A stretch of DNA of 64,000 bases, from NCBI RefSeq assembly GCF_018613715.1, contig NZ_JAGGPT010000001.1, positions 1-64,000 on the forward strand, in the 5' to 3' direction. The translations under genes were made by a program, and so were the position numbers. The notes beneath the pieces were generated by a model that made no database searches, was not told the origin of the DNA, and saw only the letters and a list, made by a program, of their open reading frames with translations. Positions 28,306 through 38,600 of the stretch are shown in pieces (positions within the stretch are counted from its first letter, which is position 1; each line of letters starts with the position of its first letter). This stretch comes from Chryseobacterium sp. ISL-6. GTDB lineage: Bacteria; Bacteroidota; Bacteroidia; Flavobacteriales; Weeksellaceae.

Positions 28306-29130
28306 ATGCAACTCGGAAGAACTCAGACTTTAAAAATTTCAGAAAAAAATAATTCAGGATGGATCTTAAGTGATGAATCTGGTGAAAAAGCTTTTTTGCC
28401 TAAGGTGTTCACTCAGGAAGATAAAGAAATTGATGATGAGGTTGAGGTTTTTGTTTATCAGGATGATGGTAAATTAAAAGCAACAACCGAAATTCCATTG
28501 GCTGAAGTGGGAGAGTTTGCTGTAATGAGCTGTGTAGAAAGTCTTCCTAGTGGAGCTTTTATGGATTGGGGAATTATTAAAGATTTATTTATTCCTTACA
28601 AACAGCAAAAATCCAAGATCATTGAAGCAAAGAGATATCTTGTATATCTTTATGTAGATGAAGATATGGACCTGATTACAGGGACCACAAAATTCAAAAG
28701 AAATCCTCAATATGAAAATCTGCCATTCCAAAAAGGCGATAAAGTAGATTTGATCATGATGAATGAAAGCGAAATAGGCTGGAATGTGATCATCAATAAA
28801 AAATATATCGGATTGATTTATGCTTCTGATGTTTTCAAAAAACTGTATCCATTATCTGAAGAAACAGGGTATATCAAAACAATCCGTGAAGATGGTAAGA
28901 TAGATGTTTCTTTACAGCCTGAAGGATTTGAAAACGTTGATGAGTTTAAACAAAAGATACTTAACAAGCTTGAAGAAAATTATGGACTTCTTCATTTATC
29001 AGACAAGTCCTCTCCTGAAGAGATCAAAGATGAGATCCAGATGAGTAAAAAGAACTTCAAGAAAGCGATTGGAGGACTCTATAAAGATAAAATTATCGAT
29101 ATTTTAGAAGATAAAATTAGATTATTGTAA
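28306..29130 (+). CDS. S1-domain RNA-binding protein, CvfB-like
   Basis: The gene encodes 274 residues from the ATG at 28306, where the protein begins MQLGRTQTLKISEKNNSGW as CvfB-family proteins do. The upstream in-frame ATG at 28225 would add 27 poorly conserved residues and lies ahead of a promoter element. Several small beta-barrel S1-like units are visible (about 1-60, 65-130, 150-215). A C-terminal winged-helix part (YGLLHLSDKSSPEEIKDEI to KAIGGLYKDKII) follows. The CvfB family binds RNA and modulates virulence or gene expression in other bacteria. The cytoplasmic role here is inferred from that. The terminator is shared with the convergent T9SS gene. Confidence 0.85.
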   Translation: MQLGRTQTLKISEKNNSGWILSDESGEKAFLPKVFTQEDKEIDDEVEVFVYQDDGKLKATTEIPLAEVGEFAVMSCVESLPSGAFMDWGIIKDLFIPYKQQKSKIIEAKRYLVYLYVDEDMDLITGTTKFKRNPQYENLPFQKGDKVDLIMMNESEIGWNVIINKKYIGLIYASDVFKKLYPLSEETGYIKTIREDGKIDVSLQPEGFENVDEFKQKILNKLEENYGLLHLSDKSSPEEIKDEIQMSKKNFKKAIGGLYKDKIIDILEDKIRLL

Positions 29131-29135
29131 AAACA

Positions 29136-29166
29136 AAACGAGCAGAAATTTCTGCTCGTTTTTTAT
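29136..29166. terminator. bidirectional terminator
   Basis: The stem AAACGAGCAGAAA / TTTCTGCTCGTTT with T and A flanks lies between the convergent CvfB-like and T9SS type B genes. Confidence 0.92.
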
Positions 29167-29167
29167 T

Positions 29168-32100
29168 TTAGTCTCTGTTTTTAATGAGTAACCATCCATT
29201 ATATATCCTTCCGTCTGATACTTTTATTAGGTACCAATAATTTCCTGTTGATAATGGAGTTGAATTGTATTTTCCATCCCACTCAAAGGGTTTTTTATTA
29301 ATGATGTCTTTAAATACCGGGATGCCTTTTCTGTCATAGACTCCTATTTCAGTTCCAGTATAATTTTCCAGACCTTTTATTCTCCATTTGTCGTTGAAGC
29401 CATCACCATTAGGCGTGATCATGTTCGGAATATTAAAAATAGAAAAGTTTTTTTGCCCAATGATACATCCTGATTTCGTTCTTACATAAACAATGTATTC
29501 TCCCATACTCAGATTGGTAAATACATTAGAATCCTGCCAGTTGATATTATCTAACGAATATTCATAGTTTCCGGTTGCTGAAAGAAGTATTGTTGCGGAA
29601 TTATTGGTAATGGTTACAGAAACAATCTCTGCCAGAATAGAGTAGCTGACTTGTGTACTGGCAATGTTTTCACAACCGAAACTATTAGTCACTTTCACGG
29701 AATAATTTCCTGGAGTTGAAACCACAATCGTTTGTGTAGTCGCTCCCGTATTCCAAAGGTACGATGTGAATCCGGCTCCTGCATCTAAAGTTATAGTCTT
29801 ACCCTGACAAAAATCAAGCTGATCCGGAAAGTTGATCTTCGGTTTTGGATTTAATGTTAAACTCAATCTTACCACGGTGAAACATCCATCAGCGGTAGAT
29901 ACTTTTACATGAATAACGGTGGAACCGATGCTCATTATATAACTGGATGGGTTTGGAATAATATTTCCAGTACTGTCCGTATAAACAAAAGTATAATTGT
30001 TTGGATTAGCAATGATATTGGCTTCATATGAATGAAGATTAATACTCATTGTAGCTCCTGTTGTGTCATTGCATATCGCAGCTGTGAGATCCTGAGCAGG
30101 AACATTATTCACCGATAAAGTAACTGCAATAGCTTGTTTCTCAGATTCACATCCATTTATAGTTTGTGTTACAAAATAAGTTTGTCCGTGAATTAATGTT
30201 GTACTAAGTGGTAGAATGTTTCCTGCTCCATCATAAAATACCAGGGAAGTTCCTGTAACGACCAGATTAGCTAATGTTGGATTTATTGAGGCACAAAAAT
30301 CCTGAGCTGTATTGGCTATTGGTTTAGGAGTCGTATTTACGGTTACCTGAATGGCTGTTTTATTACTTTCACATCCATTAATGGTTTGAGAAGCGTAATA
30401 GGTTTGTCCGTTTACAAGTGCTGTTACAGGTGTTAAAATATTTCCATTAGCATCATACCATTTGATATTTTGACCTGTAATTTGAAGGTCTGAAACTTTG
30501 GGCTGATTCGTTAAACAAAATATTTGTGTTGGATTTGTTGTTACAGGAAGAGCCGGGGAACTGATAATTACATTTTGATTTTGTGTTGCCGTATTCCCAT
30601 GACCATCATTATAGGTCCAATGAACGACATATGTTCCAGGAATTGAATAAGAAAGCGGGTCCGTAGTTGTTGCATTGATAACTCCAGCGCAATTATCTGT
30701 TGCGGCAGGAAAATTAGAAATTGTTGTATGACAATCTCCTGTGATATCTGGTAAGTTTGCAATATTGGGAATTGGTGCTATATTATCTCCAACTACTACA
30801 TTTACAGTAAAAGTTCCATCGCAACCTAGTGAACCAGAAATATGGCAGGTGTACGTTCCCGAATTGGCTACTGTAGCATTTGGAATTGTAGGATTTTGTT
30901 GATTAGAAGTGAATCCATTTGGTCCTGTCCAGTTGTACGTTGTTCCGCCGGTTGCATTTAATTGGATGATTGAACCATTGCAAACAGGAGAATTTGAAGA
31001 AAGTGGATTAGGATTTTGAGAATTTGAATTATATTTGTACAAAAGCACATCAACATGTCCGTTTCCACTGTTATTATTTATAGTGCTTCCATTCATTACT
31101 ATTGGTTTACTAGTAAAATTTGCAGAAAGATAAATATCGTCATTATTGACAAAAATTTCGTTAGCTGCATTTAATGTATCATATTGATAGGTTGGAATAG
31201 TTGTATTTGATTTGACTAAATATTCTGGATTAAAATTACTTAAGTTAATCTTGAATAAAACAAGATCTTCATAGGCATTATTTGTGCCTGGATTAGAACC
31301 TGTAATTGTTGTGTTTCCAAGTGTTAAGCTATTAGCAAAGCTTCCAAATACATATAAATAATTATTAGTTTCTGCAAAATACGCTTTGTTTAATGTTCTC
31401 GTATTACTATTACTTTCTTTTGGTATTTCTAAATAGGAGTTGTTGTAAAACTTTAAATATCTTAATAAACTTAAATTATTAGTATCAAATTCTGTAATTA
31501 TACTTTGTATTACTCCATTGCTTGTACTGTTTGTAGTAAAGGGTATACTATCTATTTTTGTTGAAATTGCAAAACTACCATAAACATACATTTTATTGTT
31601 TATTTTATTATAGTGTAAGTTAGTTGGGCAATATGCCCAATAAGAACTGGTGTTGTTTGAAATTTCCTTGGAGAGTATTAATTGTAAATTAATGTCAAAC
31701 TTTTCGATCTTACTATATTCAAAGTTGGCGTGAGATTTTGATATATAAATATTTCCATCATTATCCATTTCTGAATCTTTAAAGAATTCCATATTTTGAC
31801 CTAATTGTATTGCATTATAAAAATTTCCATTAGTGTCAAATTTTGCTATAAATGCACGGGGATAGGGCTGAGTATTACCACTATTATTAATTAGCTGTAC
31901 TTGATTTGAAAAATTTAAAGTATAGCTAAAAACTCCAGTAACTATTACTGTGTTTTGATGGATAAAAATATTCTTTGCGAGCCTATTGACCTCTCCTGTA
32001 AATTCTTTTTCCCAAATTAATAATCCATTACTATCATATTTAGTAAGTTTATTTACATAATTCATATAATACCCTGATGTACCTAAAGTGTAAATATTAC

Positions 32101-32353
32101 CTTGATCATCTATAGTAAATGATTGTATATTTTCTGTCTTTGTCCATATTTGATTGCAGTTAAAATCAAATTTGATCATCTTGGAGTAGGTACTATTATC
32201 ATAGTGATAAACATATAAAAAACCATTATTTGTTTTTTTTATTCCAACCATTTCATCATGAACCCAATCTCCAAAGTTTTTAGAACAATTATTACATTGT
32301 GAATAAATAATATTTGATAATAATGAAATAAACAAAAATAAAGTTTTCCGCAT
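29168..32353 (-). CDS. large secreted protein with gliding-type (T9SS type B) C-terminal domain
   Basis: The gene encodes 1061 residues. A signal peptide (LFLFISLLSNIIYSQ) is followed by about 400 residues of beta-propeller-like repeats (KFDTNGNF, KYDSNGLL type). Next comes an Ig/PKD-like domain (PSSNSPVCNGSIIQLNATGG region), a HYR-like domain, and two near-identical repeats beginning INGCES and including QTYYASQTINGCES / QTYFVTQTINGCES. The C-terminal 85 residues (MITPNGDGFNDKWRIKGLEN to SDGRIYNGWLLIKN) are the CHU_C/type B sorting domain. It should be exported by the type IX system and act as a cell-surface or adhesin-like protein. It is a single gene. Confidence 0.9.
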   Translation of the reverse strand: MRKTLFLFISLLSNIIYSQCNNCSKNFGDWVHDEMVGIKKTNNGFLYVYHYDNSTYSKMIKFDFNCNQIWTKTENIQSFTIDDQGNIYTLGTSGYYMNYVNKLTKYDSNGLLIWEKEFTGEVNRLAKNIFIHQNTVIVTGVFSYTLNFSNQVQLINNSGNTQPYPRAFIAKFDTNGNFYNAIQLGQNMEFFKDSEMDNDGNIYISKSHANFEYSKIEKFDINLQLILSKEISNNTSSYWAYCPTNLHYNKINNKMYVYGSFAISTKIDSIPFTTNSTSNGVIQSIITEFDTNNLSLLRYLKFYNNSYLEIPKESNSNTRTLNKAYFAETNNYLYVFGSFANSLTLGNTTITGSNPGTNNAYEDLVLFKINLSNFNPEYLVKSNTTIPTYQYDTLNAANEIFVNNDDIYLSANFTSKPIVMNGSTINNNSGNGHVDVLLYKYNSNSQNPNPLSSNSPVCNGSIIQLNATGGTTYNWTGPNGFTSNQQNPTIPNATVANSGTYTCHISGSLGCDGTFTVNVVVGDNIAPIPNIANLPDITGDCHTTISNFPAATDNCAGVINATTTDPLSYSIPGTYVVHWTYNDGHGNTATQNQNVIISSPALPVTTNPTQIFCLTNQPKVSDLQITGQNIKWYDANGNILTPVTALVNGQTYYASQTINGCESNKTAIQVTVNTTPKPIANTAQDFCASINPTLANLVVTGTSLVFYDGAGNILPLSTTLIHGQTYFVTQTINGCESEKQAIAVTLSVNNVPAQDLTAAICNDTTGATMSINLHSYEANIIANPNNYTFVYTDSTGNIIPNPSSYIMSIGSTVIHVKVSTADGCFTVVRLSLTLNPKPKINFPDQLDFCQGKTITLDAGAGFTSYLWNTGATTQTIVVSTPGNYSVKVTNSFGCENIASTQVSYSILAEIVSVTITNNSATILLSATGNYEYSLDNINWQDSNVFTNLSMGEYIVYVRTKSGCIIGQKNFSIFNIPNMITPNGDGFNDKWRIKGLENYTGTEIGVYDRKGIPVFKDIINKKPFEWDGKYNSTPLSTGNYWYLIKVSDGRIYNGWLLIKNRD

Positions 32354-32370
32354 CGATTTTTAATTTGCGG

Positions 32371-32378
32371 CAAATATA
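32371..32378 (-). promoter_or_regulatory. -7 promoter element of the T9SS type B gene
   Basis: TATATTTG on the minus strand lies about 18 nt before the start codon at 32353. No clear -33 partner is seen. Confidence 0.4.
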
Positions 32379-32470
32379 TAAAAATGCCTCACTTTATTGG
32401 GATTAAGAATCATTAATCTCTAACTGTTTGTTTTAAAACATGATGTAAATCATAATAATTGTTTAATTAT

Positions 32471-32492
32471 TTTGTTTAACAATTTTGTCAAA
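32471..32492 (+). promoter_or_regulatory. upstream copy of a 22-bp direct repeat, candidate TetR operator
   Basis: TTTGTTTAACA-N4-TGTCAAA occurs here and again at 32521-32542, differing only in the middle four bases. This copy covers the predicted -33 element at 32485-32487. Confidence 0.6.
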
Positions 32493-32514
32493 AAAAATTT
32501 TTGATTTACATTTG
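32485..32514 (+). promoter_or_regulatory. promoter of the tetR-RND efflux operon
   Basis: TTG (32485-32487) is followed after 19 nt by TACATTTG (32507-32514), 21 nt before the ATG. Both flanks are overlapped by the 22-bp repeats. Confidence 0.65.
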
Positions 32515-32520
32515 CACAAA

Positions 32521-32542
32521 TTTGTTTAACAAAAATGTCAAA
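32521..32542 (+). promoter_or_regulatory. downstream copy of the 22-bp repeat, overlapping the tetR start codon
   Basis: This is the second copy of TTTGTTTAACA-N4-TGTCAAA, placed at the expected transcription start and running into the first codons (ATG at 32535). Paired sites flanking a promoter are typical of autorepression, an inference here. Confidence 0.6.
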
Positions 32543-33128
32543 CCAAGCAAAAAAAGACCAAACACAAGAATTGATCAAAGAAACCGCGAAGAATTTATTC
32601 TTTGTGAAAGGGAAATTTGATGCTACTACGCAAGAGATTGCAGATGAAGCCGGGGTAAACAGAACGCTTATTAATTACTATTTCCGTTCCAGAGATAATC
32701 TGATGCAGATCGTTTTTAATGAAGCGCAGAAGGTAGAACAGGAGAAATCTAAGATTATTCAAAACTCTTCTTTACCATTTAAAGAAAAGATGAGCCAGTT
32801 TATAGAAGGCAGTTTGGCTACAAGCTTACAATATCCTTATCTGGAAACGTATATTGTTTCGCAGATCAATAAAGGAAACTGCCACCAGAAAGATATTGAA
32901 GAGGAGGATTTGAAAAAGATGTATGAAGATATTGAAAAGGAAATGGAATTGGGAAATATTGAAAGAATGAAACCCATTCAGTTTATATTAAATATGGTTT
33001 CCCTTTTAGTTTTTCCAAGTGCCATACGACCTCTTTTAATGGAGAATCTAATGATAAGTGATAAAGAATTTGATAAGATTATATCAGAGCGAAAAGAGAT
33101 CATACTTAACATGTTATTTAAAAATTAG
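32535..33128 (+). CDS. TetR/AcrR-family repressor of the RND efflux operon
   Basis: This 197-residue protein has the N-terminal HTH of the TetR family (LFFVKGKFDATTQEIADEAG, VNRTLINYYFRSRDNLMQIV at about 20-60). A helical ligand/dimer domain follows. It is the first gene of the cluster, 96 bp ahead of the TolC-type gene. Repression of this operon and of itself is likely given the twin operator-like repeats around its promoter. The inducer is unknown, possibly a pump substrate. Confidence 0.92.
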   Translation: MSNQAKKDQTQELIKETAKNLFFVKGKFDATTQEIADEAGVNRTLINYYFRSRDNLMQIVFNEAQKVEQEKSKIIQNSSLPFKEKMSQFIEGSLATSLQYPYLETYIVSQINKGNCHQKDIEEEDLKKMYEDIEKEMELGNIERMKPIQFILNMVSLLVFPSAIRPLLMENLMISDKEFDKIISERKEIILNMLFKN

Positions 33129-33224
33129 TTAAAAACTTAAAGTATTTTTAAATATGATACGTCCTTTAGGAATAAAGTATTTTGAGAACAACATTCTATT
33201 AAAAAATAAACGAAGTAATAAATT

Positions 33225-34577
33225 ATGAAAAGAAAACGTATAACTGCAATCAAGCTAAAAATTGGGATAGCTGCAGCATTTATGATTTTCGGCTATTCAT
33301 CAGTGTCTGCTCAACAGCAGGTTTCCCTACAGGAAGCTATCAAGCAGGCGCTCCAAAATAAAGCAGAAGCCAAAAAAGCTGCTTTACAGATCAAAAAAGC
33401 TGAATACAAAATTGATGAAGCCAGAGCAGGGGCATTACCTCAAGTTACTGGTACTGCTGCCTTAACCTATAATCCTATTATTCAGCAGTCGTTGCTGGAA
33501 TTTGGTGGACAAAGGATAACAGCTCAGTTGGGACAGCCTTGGAGCACCAATGCAGGAATAAATGTTCAACAGGCCCTATTTGATCAAAGAGTTTTTACTG
33601 GTCTTAAAGCTGCAAAATCAACAAGAGAGTTTTACATCCTGAATGCTCAATTGACCAATGAACAGATCATTGAAAATGTAGCGACGGCTTATTATCAGGT
33701 TTTTGTACAGGAAGAAAACCTTAAAACGGTAGAAGTAAGTTATTCAAACACCGAAAGGGTAAGAAATGTGATCAAAAGCTTATTGGATAATGGATTGGCC
33801 AAATCTATTGATCTCGACCGTACAAATGTACAGCTGACTAATATTGGATCAAACAGACAGCAGCTGATCAATTCCGTAGAACTTTCAAAAAATGCTTTAA
33901 AGTTTTATATGGGAGTTCCTATTGATACCAAAATCGAACTTGAAGAAAAAACGATTGAACCAAGACCTGAGCTTATTATGAGCAATGTGAATCTGGACGA
34001 TCGTTTAGAGCTGAAAGTAAAGAACAAAAACAGAGAGCTTCTCGTGTTTAATAAGAAAGCGACGGAAGCTTATCTTTATCCTACTGTAAGTCTTCAGGCA
34101 AACTATGCGTGGGCTGCAACAGGAAAGAAATTTCCTCTTACCAATGGTCTGAGTAATGGTGTACTTTGGAGTGATTATTCTGCAATAGGATTGAATATAA
34201 ATGTTCCGATCTTCACAGGTGGTGCTACAAAAGCTAAGATCCAACAGGCGGAAATTGATATTCAGGATTTAGATCAGGATATTCAGAATACCCAGTTAAG
34301 TTTAAGTTTGGATTATAAAAATGCAATTTCCAATATGGAGAATTCAATCATTAATATCCAGAGCATGAAAGATAATGTAGGCCTTGCAGAAAGAGTACAG
34401 AAAAATACTCAATCCAATTACCAGAACGGTTTGGCTACGCTTACAGAAGTTTTGGATTCTGAAAATGCTTTAACAGAAGCGAAACAGAATTATTCAAATG
34501 CATTGTTAGACTATAAGCAGGCTGAGATCAAATTAATTAAAGCTAAAGGAGAATTAAACACACTACAAAACCCATAA
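33225..34577 (+). CDS. TolC-family outer membrane efflux channel
   Basis: The 450-residue protein has an N-terminal signal sequence ending near SAQ (residue 29). Two long repeated helical hairpin regions are typical of outer membrane factors (VSLQEAIKQALQNKAEAKKA near the start; NYQNGLATLTEVLDSENALT near the end). It forms the outer membrane exit duct of a tripartite pump. The adaptor gene follows after only 5 bp, so the three transport genes are an operon. Confidence 0.93.
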   Translation: MKRKRITAIKLKIGIAAAFMIFGYSSVSAQQQVSLQEAIKQALQNKAEAKKAALQIKKAEYKIDEARAGALPQVTGTAALTYNPIIQQSLLEFGGQRITAQLGQPWSTNAGINVQQALFDQRVFTGLKAAKSTREFYILNAQLTNEQIIENVATAYYQVFVQEENLKTVEVSYSNTERVRNVIKSLLDNGLAKSIDLDRTNVQLTNIGSNRQQLINSVELSKNALKFYMGVPIDTKIELEEKTIEPRPELIMSNVNLDDRLELKVKNKNRELLVFNKKATEAYLYPTVSLQANYAWAATGKKFPLTNGLSNGVLWSDYSAIGLNINVPIFTGGATKAKIQQAEIDIQDLDQDIQNTQLSLSLDYKNAISNMENSIINIQSMKDNVGLAERVQKNTQSNYQNGLATLTEVLDSENALTEAKQNYSNALLDYKQAEIKLIKAKGELNTLQNP

Positions 34578-34582
34578 CTAAA

Positions 34583-35644
34583 ATGAAAAAAACTTTAATA
34601 TATATCATCGTAGCAGCCGTACTTATAGGTTTAGCGGCATATAAGATTGCAGGAAACAAGGAAAAACAGACGCAGGAAGTTAAAGAAGTTGCAAAACAGG
34701 TTGACAAGATCAATGTGAATGTTGTTACTGTAAAAAGAGAAAATATAGATACAGATTATTCTGCTAACGGTACTTTTTTACCAAAGCAGGAAATGAATCA
34801 GGCTTCTGAAATTGCCGGACGTATCGTGAGTGTTTTGGTAAAAGAAGGTTCAAGAGTTTCTGCTGGTCAGACTTTAGCAACTATTAAAAGAGATGCTATC
34901 GAAGTTGATGTAACACAGGCTCAGAACAACTTACAAAATGCCATTATAGATAACCAACGTTATGAAAATGCATACAAGACTGGTGGTGTTACTAAACAAC
35001 AATTGGATAACTCAAGATTACAGTTAAAAAATATGCAGGCTGCCGTAAAAGCTCAGGGAGTAAGAGTAAATGATACAAGCATCCGTGCAGGTATCAGTGG
35101 TACCGTTAACAAAAAAATGGTTGAACCGGGAAGTGTTGTTGCAATAGGAAATTCAATGTTTGAAATTGTTAATATCAACAGCTTAAAACTTTCTGTATTA
35201 GTGGACGAAAGCCAGATTGGAAGAATTCAATTGGGTCAGGAGGTTCCAATTAACGTAAACGTTTTACCAGAAGGTTCTTTCAGTGGAAGAATTACATTTA
35301 TTGCTCCTAAGAGTGATGCTTCTTTAAATTTCCCGGTTGAAATTGAGATTCAAAATAACGGACAACTGAAAGCAGGTATGTATGCTACAGCCATATTTAA
35401 AACCAATCACGGAGCTGAAACTCAAAATATGTTAACTGTTCCTTCAGAAGCATTCGTAAATGGAGTAAGTTCAGGTCAGTTATTTGTTGTTCAAAACGGA
35501 ACTGCCAAACTGATCAAAGTAACGATTGGAAAAGTATACGGAGATAAAGTACAGGTTTTATCTGGTCTTACTGATGGACAACAGGTAATTACCAGTGGAC
35601 AGATCAACTTGGATAACGGGTCAAAAATCAATATTGTAAAGTAG
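34583..35644 (+). CDS. RND efflux periplasmic adaptor (membrane fusion protein)
   Basis: This 353-residue protein has an N-terminal membrane anchor at about 4-22. A lipoyl-like half motif (IAGRIVSVLVKEGSRVSAGQ) precedes a short coiled coil (about 110-150), and the second lipoyl half (GISGTVNKKMVEPGSVVAIG) follows it. Beta-barrel and membrane-proximal domains complete it. It joins the RND pump to the TolC channel. The short hairpin resembles heavy-metal or small-molecule adaptors, but the substrate cannot be assigned. Spacing to the pump gene is 6 bp. Confidence 0.93.
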   Translation: MKKTLIYIIVAAVLIGLAAYKIAGNKEKQTQEVKEVAKQVDKINVNVVTVKRENIDTDYSANGTFLPKQEMNQASEIAGRIVSVLVKEGSRVSAGQTLATIKRDAIEVDVTQAQNNLQNAIIDNQRYENAYKTGGVTKQQLDNSRLQLKNMQAAVKAQGVRVNDTSIRAGISGTVNKKMVEPGSVVAIGNSMFEIVNINSLKLSVLVDESQIGRIQLGQEVPINVNVLPEGSFSGRITFIAPKSDASLNFPVEIEIQNNGQLKAGMYATAIFKTNHGAETQNMLTVPSEAFVNGVSSGQLFVVQNGTAKLIKVTIGKVYGDKVQVLSGLTDGQQVITSGQINLDNGSKINIVK

Positions 35645-35650
35645 TAGACC

Positions 35651-38600
35651 ATGAAGTTAGCAGAAATATCGATTAAAAGACCATCGTTAGTTATTGTATT
35701 ATTTACAATTCTGACATTGGGAGGTATCCTGAGTTATACACTCATGGGATACGAATTGATTCCGAAGTTCGAAACCAATATGGTAACGATTTCTACGACC
35801 TATCCTGGAGCTTCTCCTGCAGAGGTGGAAACTTCCGTTACCCGGAAGATTGAGGACGCCGTTGGATCTTTGGAAAACGTAAAAAAAGTAGAATCTTCTT
35901 CATACGAAAGTTTATCTGTAATCATGGTTCAGCTGAACGATGGAGCGGATGTAGATTATGCTTTGAATGATGCTCAGCGTAAGGTAAATGCAGTTCTTAA
36001 AGATCTTCCGGATGATGTAGATCCACCTTCACTGAACAAATTCTCTTTGGATGATTTACCAATTATCACGATGAGTATTTCATCTGATAAATTGAACAAT
36101 AAAGAGCTTTATGATCTTTTAGATAAAAAAATAGAACCTATTTTCTCTCGGGTAAATGGTGTGGCACAAGTTGATCTTGTGGGTGGACAGGAAAGAGAAA
36201 TTCAGGTAAACCTTGATGAGAAGAAATTGCAGGGTTATGGACTTTCCATTGCTGATGTACAACAGGCTATTCTTTCATCAAACTTAGATTTCCCTACAGG
36301 TAGTTTGAAAACGAGAACTTCAAAATCTACGATCAGATTATCAGGAAAATATAAGTCAACTCAGGAAATGAACAACCTTGTGGTTTCTAATAAAGATGGA
36401 GCTCAGGTTCGTTTATCTGATATTGCAACGGTTTTTGACTCTCAGAAAGATGTTGAAAAAGTAGCAAGGTTCAATCAGTTTCCTACGATCTTAATGCAGG
36501 TTAAAAAACAATCGGATGCCAATGCGGTTGCCGTATCTGAAAGTGTTCAGAAAACGATTGCAACAGTAGAAGCAGCCTATAAAGTTCAGGGAATAAAAGT
36601 AAAAGTAGTAAATGATACTACAGACTTTACCCTTGAATCTGCCAACCACGTAATTTTCGACTTATTCTTAGCGATTATTCTTGTGGCAGTGGTGATGTTA
36701 TTATTCCTTCACAGTATTAGAAATGCCTTCATTGTAATGGTTTCCATTCCGGCTTCATTAATTGCTGCTTTCATTGGAATGAACCTGATGGGGTATACTT
36801 TGAACTTGATGAGTTTACTTGGACTTTCCCTTGTGGTGGGTATCCTTGTGGATGATGCGATCGTGGTACTGGAAAACATTTACCGTCACATGGAGATGGG
36901 TAAAAGTAAGATCAGGGCTGCATATGACGGAGCTTCGGAAATTGGATTTACCGTTGCGGCGATTACATTGGTAATTGTGGTGGTATTCCTTCCGATTGCG
37001 ATGAGTTCAGGTCTGGTAGCAAATATCCTGGGGCAGTTTTGCGTCACGGTAGTTATTGCCACCTTATTATCATTGTTGGCTTCATTTACAATCATTCCTT
37101 GGTTATCATCAAGATTTGGTAAACTGGAACATTTAACAGGTAAAAACTGGTTCGAGAAATTCATTCTTTGGTTTGAAGGGTTGATTGACAAATTCACACA
37201 CTGGATCACTGGAATTCTTGAATGGTGTCTGAAATCAACATTAAGAAGAATATCAACAGTGGTGATCACTTTTATTATTCTGATCTCTTCATTCATGTTG
37301 GTAGCATTTGGTTTTATCGGTGGTGAATTCTTCCCTCCAATTGACCGTGGTCAGTTCTTGGTTCAAATGGAATTGTCAAAAGATGCAACGGTTGAAAAGA
37401 CCAACCAGTTAACATTAGATGTTGAGAAATATTTAAGAAACGATAAAGATGTTGTTGATTTGATTACAACAGTAGGTCAGCAGTCAACAGGTTTTGGTGG
37501 AGCGCAGGCTACAACCTACCAATCTGAAGTTCAGGTAAACCTTACCGATAAATCTGAGCGTGCTGAAAGTACCAACATCAAAGCGGCTAAAGTAAAAAGA
37601 GCTTTAGAAGAGAAATTTACAGGAGTTGAGTTTAAAACTGCGCCAATTGGTATCCTGGGAGCTGAAAATGCACCGATCGAAATGGTAGTAACAGCTCCGG
37701 ATAATGCTACAGCAGTAAAAGAGGCTACAAGAATTCTAGAACTCTTGAAAAAAGTTCCTGGAGCGGTGGATGCTGAATTATCAACAGATACCGGTAACCC
37801 TGAAGTTCAGGTGAACATCGACAGAGATAAAATGGCTTCTTTAGGCTTGAATCTTCAAAGTGTAGGACAAACAATGCAGACTGCATTTAACGGAAATACA
37901 GATGGGAAATTCAGAGCCGGAGAATATGAATATGATATTAATATCCGTTTCGGAGATGCCAACAGACAGTCTATCGATGACGTTAAAAACCTAATGTTTA
38001 CAAATCCTAAAGGAGAACAGGTTCGTTTGAGCCAGTTTGCAGAAGTAAAAATGGGTTCTGGACCAAGCTTACTTGAACGTAGAGATAAATCTCCTTCCGT
38101 AAAAGTAAGAGCAAAAGCAGTAGGTAGACCAGTGGGTGACGTTGCCAATGAATGGGCAGACCAATTCATGAAGAGCGATAAAAAACCTATTGGGGTAGAT
38201 TACATCTGGAGTGGTGATATGGAAAACCAGCAGGAAGGTTTCGGTACGTTAGGTATTGCTTTATTAGCGGCTATCGTATTGGTTTACCTGGTAATGGTTT
38301 CATTGTATGACAGTTTCGTTTATCCGTTTGTGGTATTGTTCTCAATTCCATTGGCGATGATCGGGGTAATGGTAATCCTTGCCTTAACTGCGAATTCACT
38401 GAACATCTTTACGATGCTAGGGATGATCATGTTGATTGGTCTGGTAGCAAAGAATGCGATCTTGATTGTCGACTTTACGAATGCCAGAAAAGCAGCAGGA
38501 TCAAATACACACGATGCATTGGTTCAGGCTAACCATGCCCGTCTTCGTCCGATCCTTATGACAACAATCGCGATGATCTTCGGGATGTTGCCAATTGCAT

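Noticed and set aside
36886..37296. 136-codon minus-strand frame inside the RND pump gene
   Set aside because: It lies wholly within a strongly conserved pump gene on the other strand and resembles no protein family.
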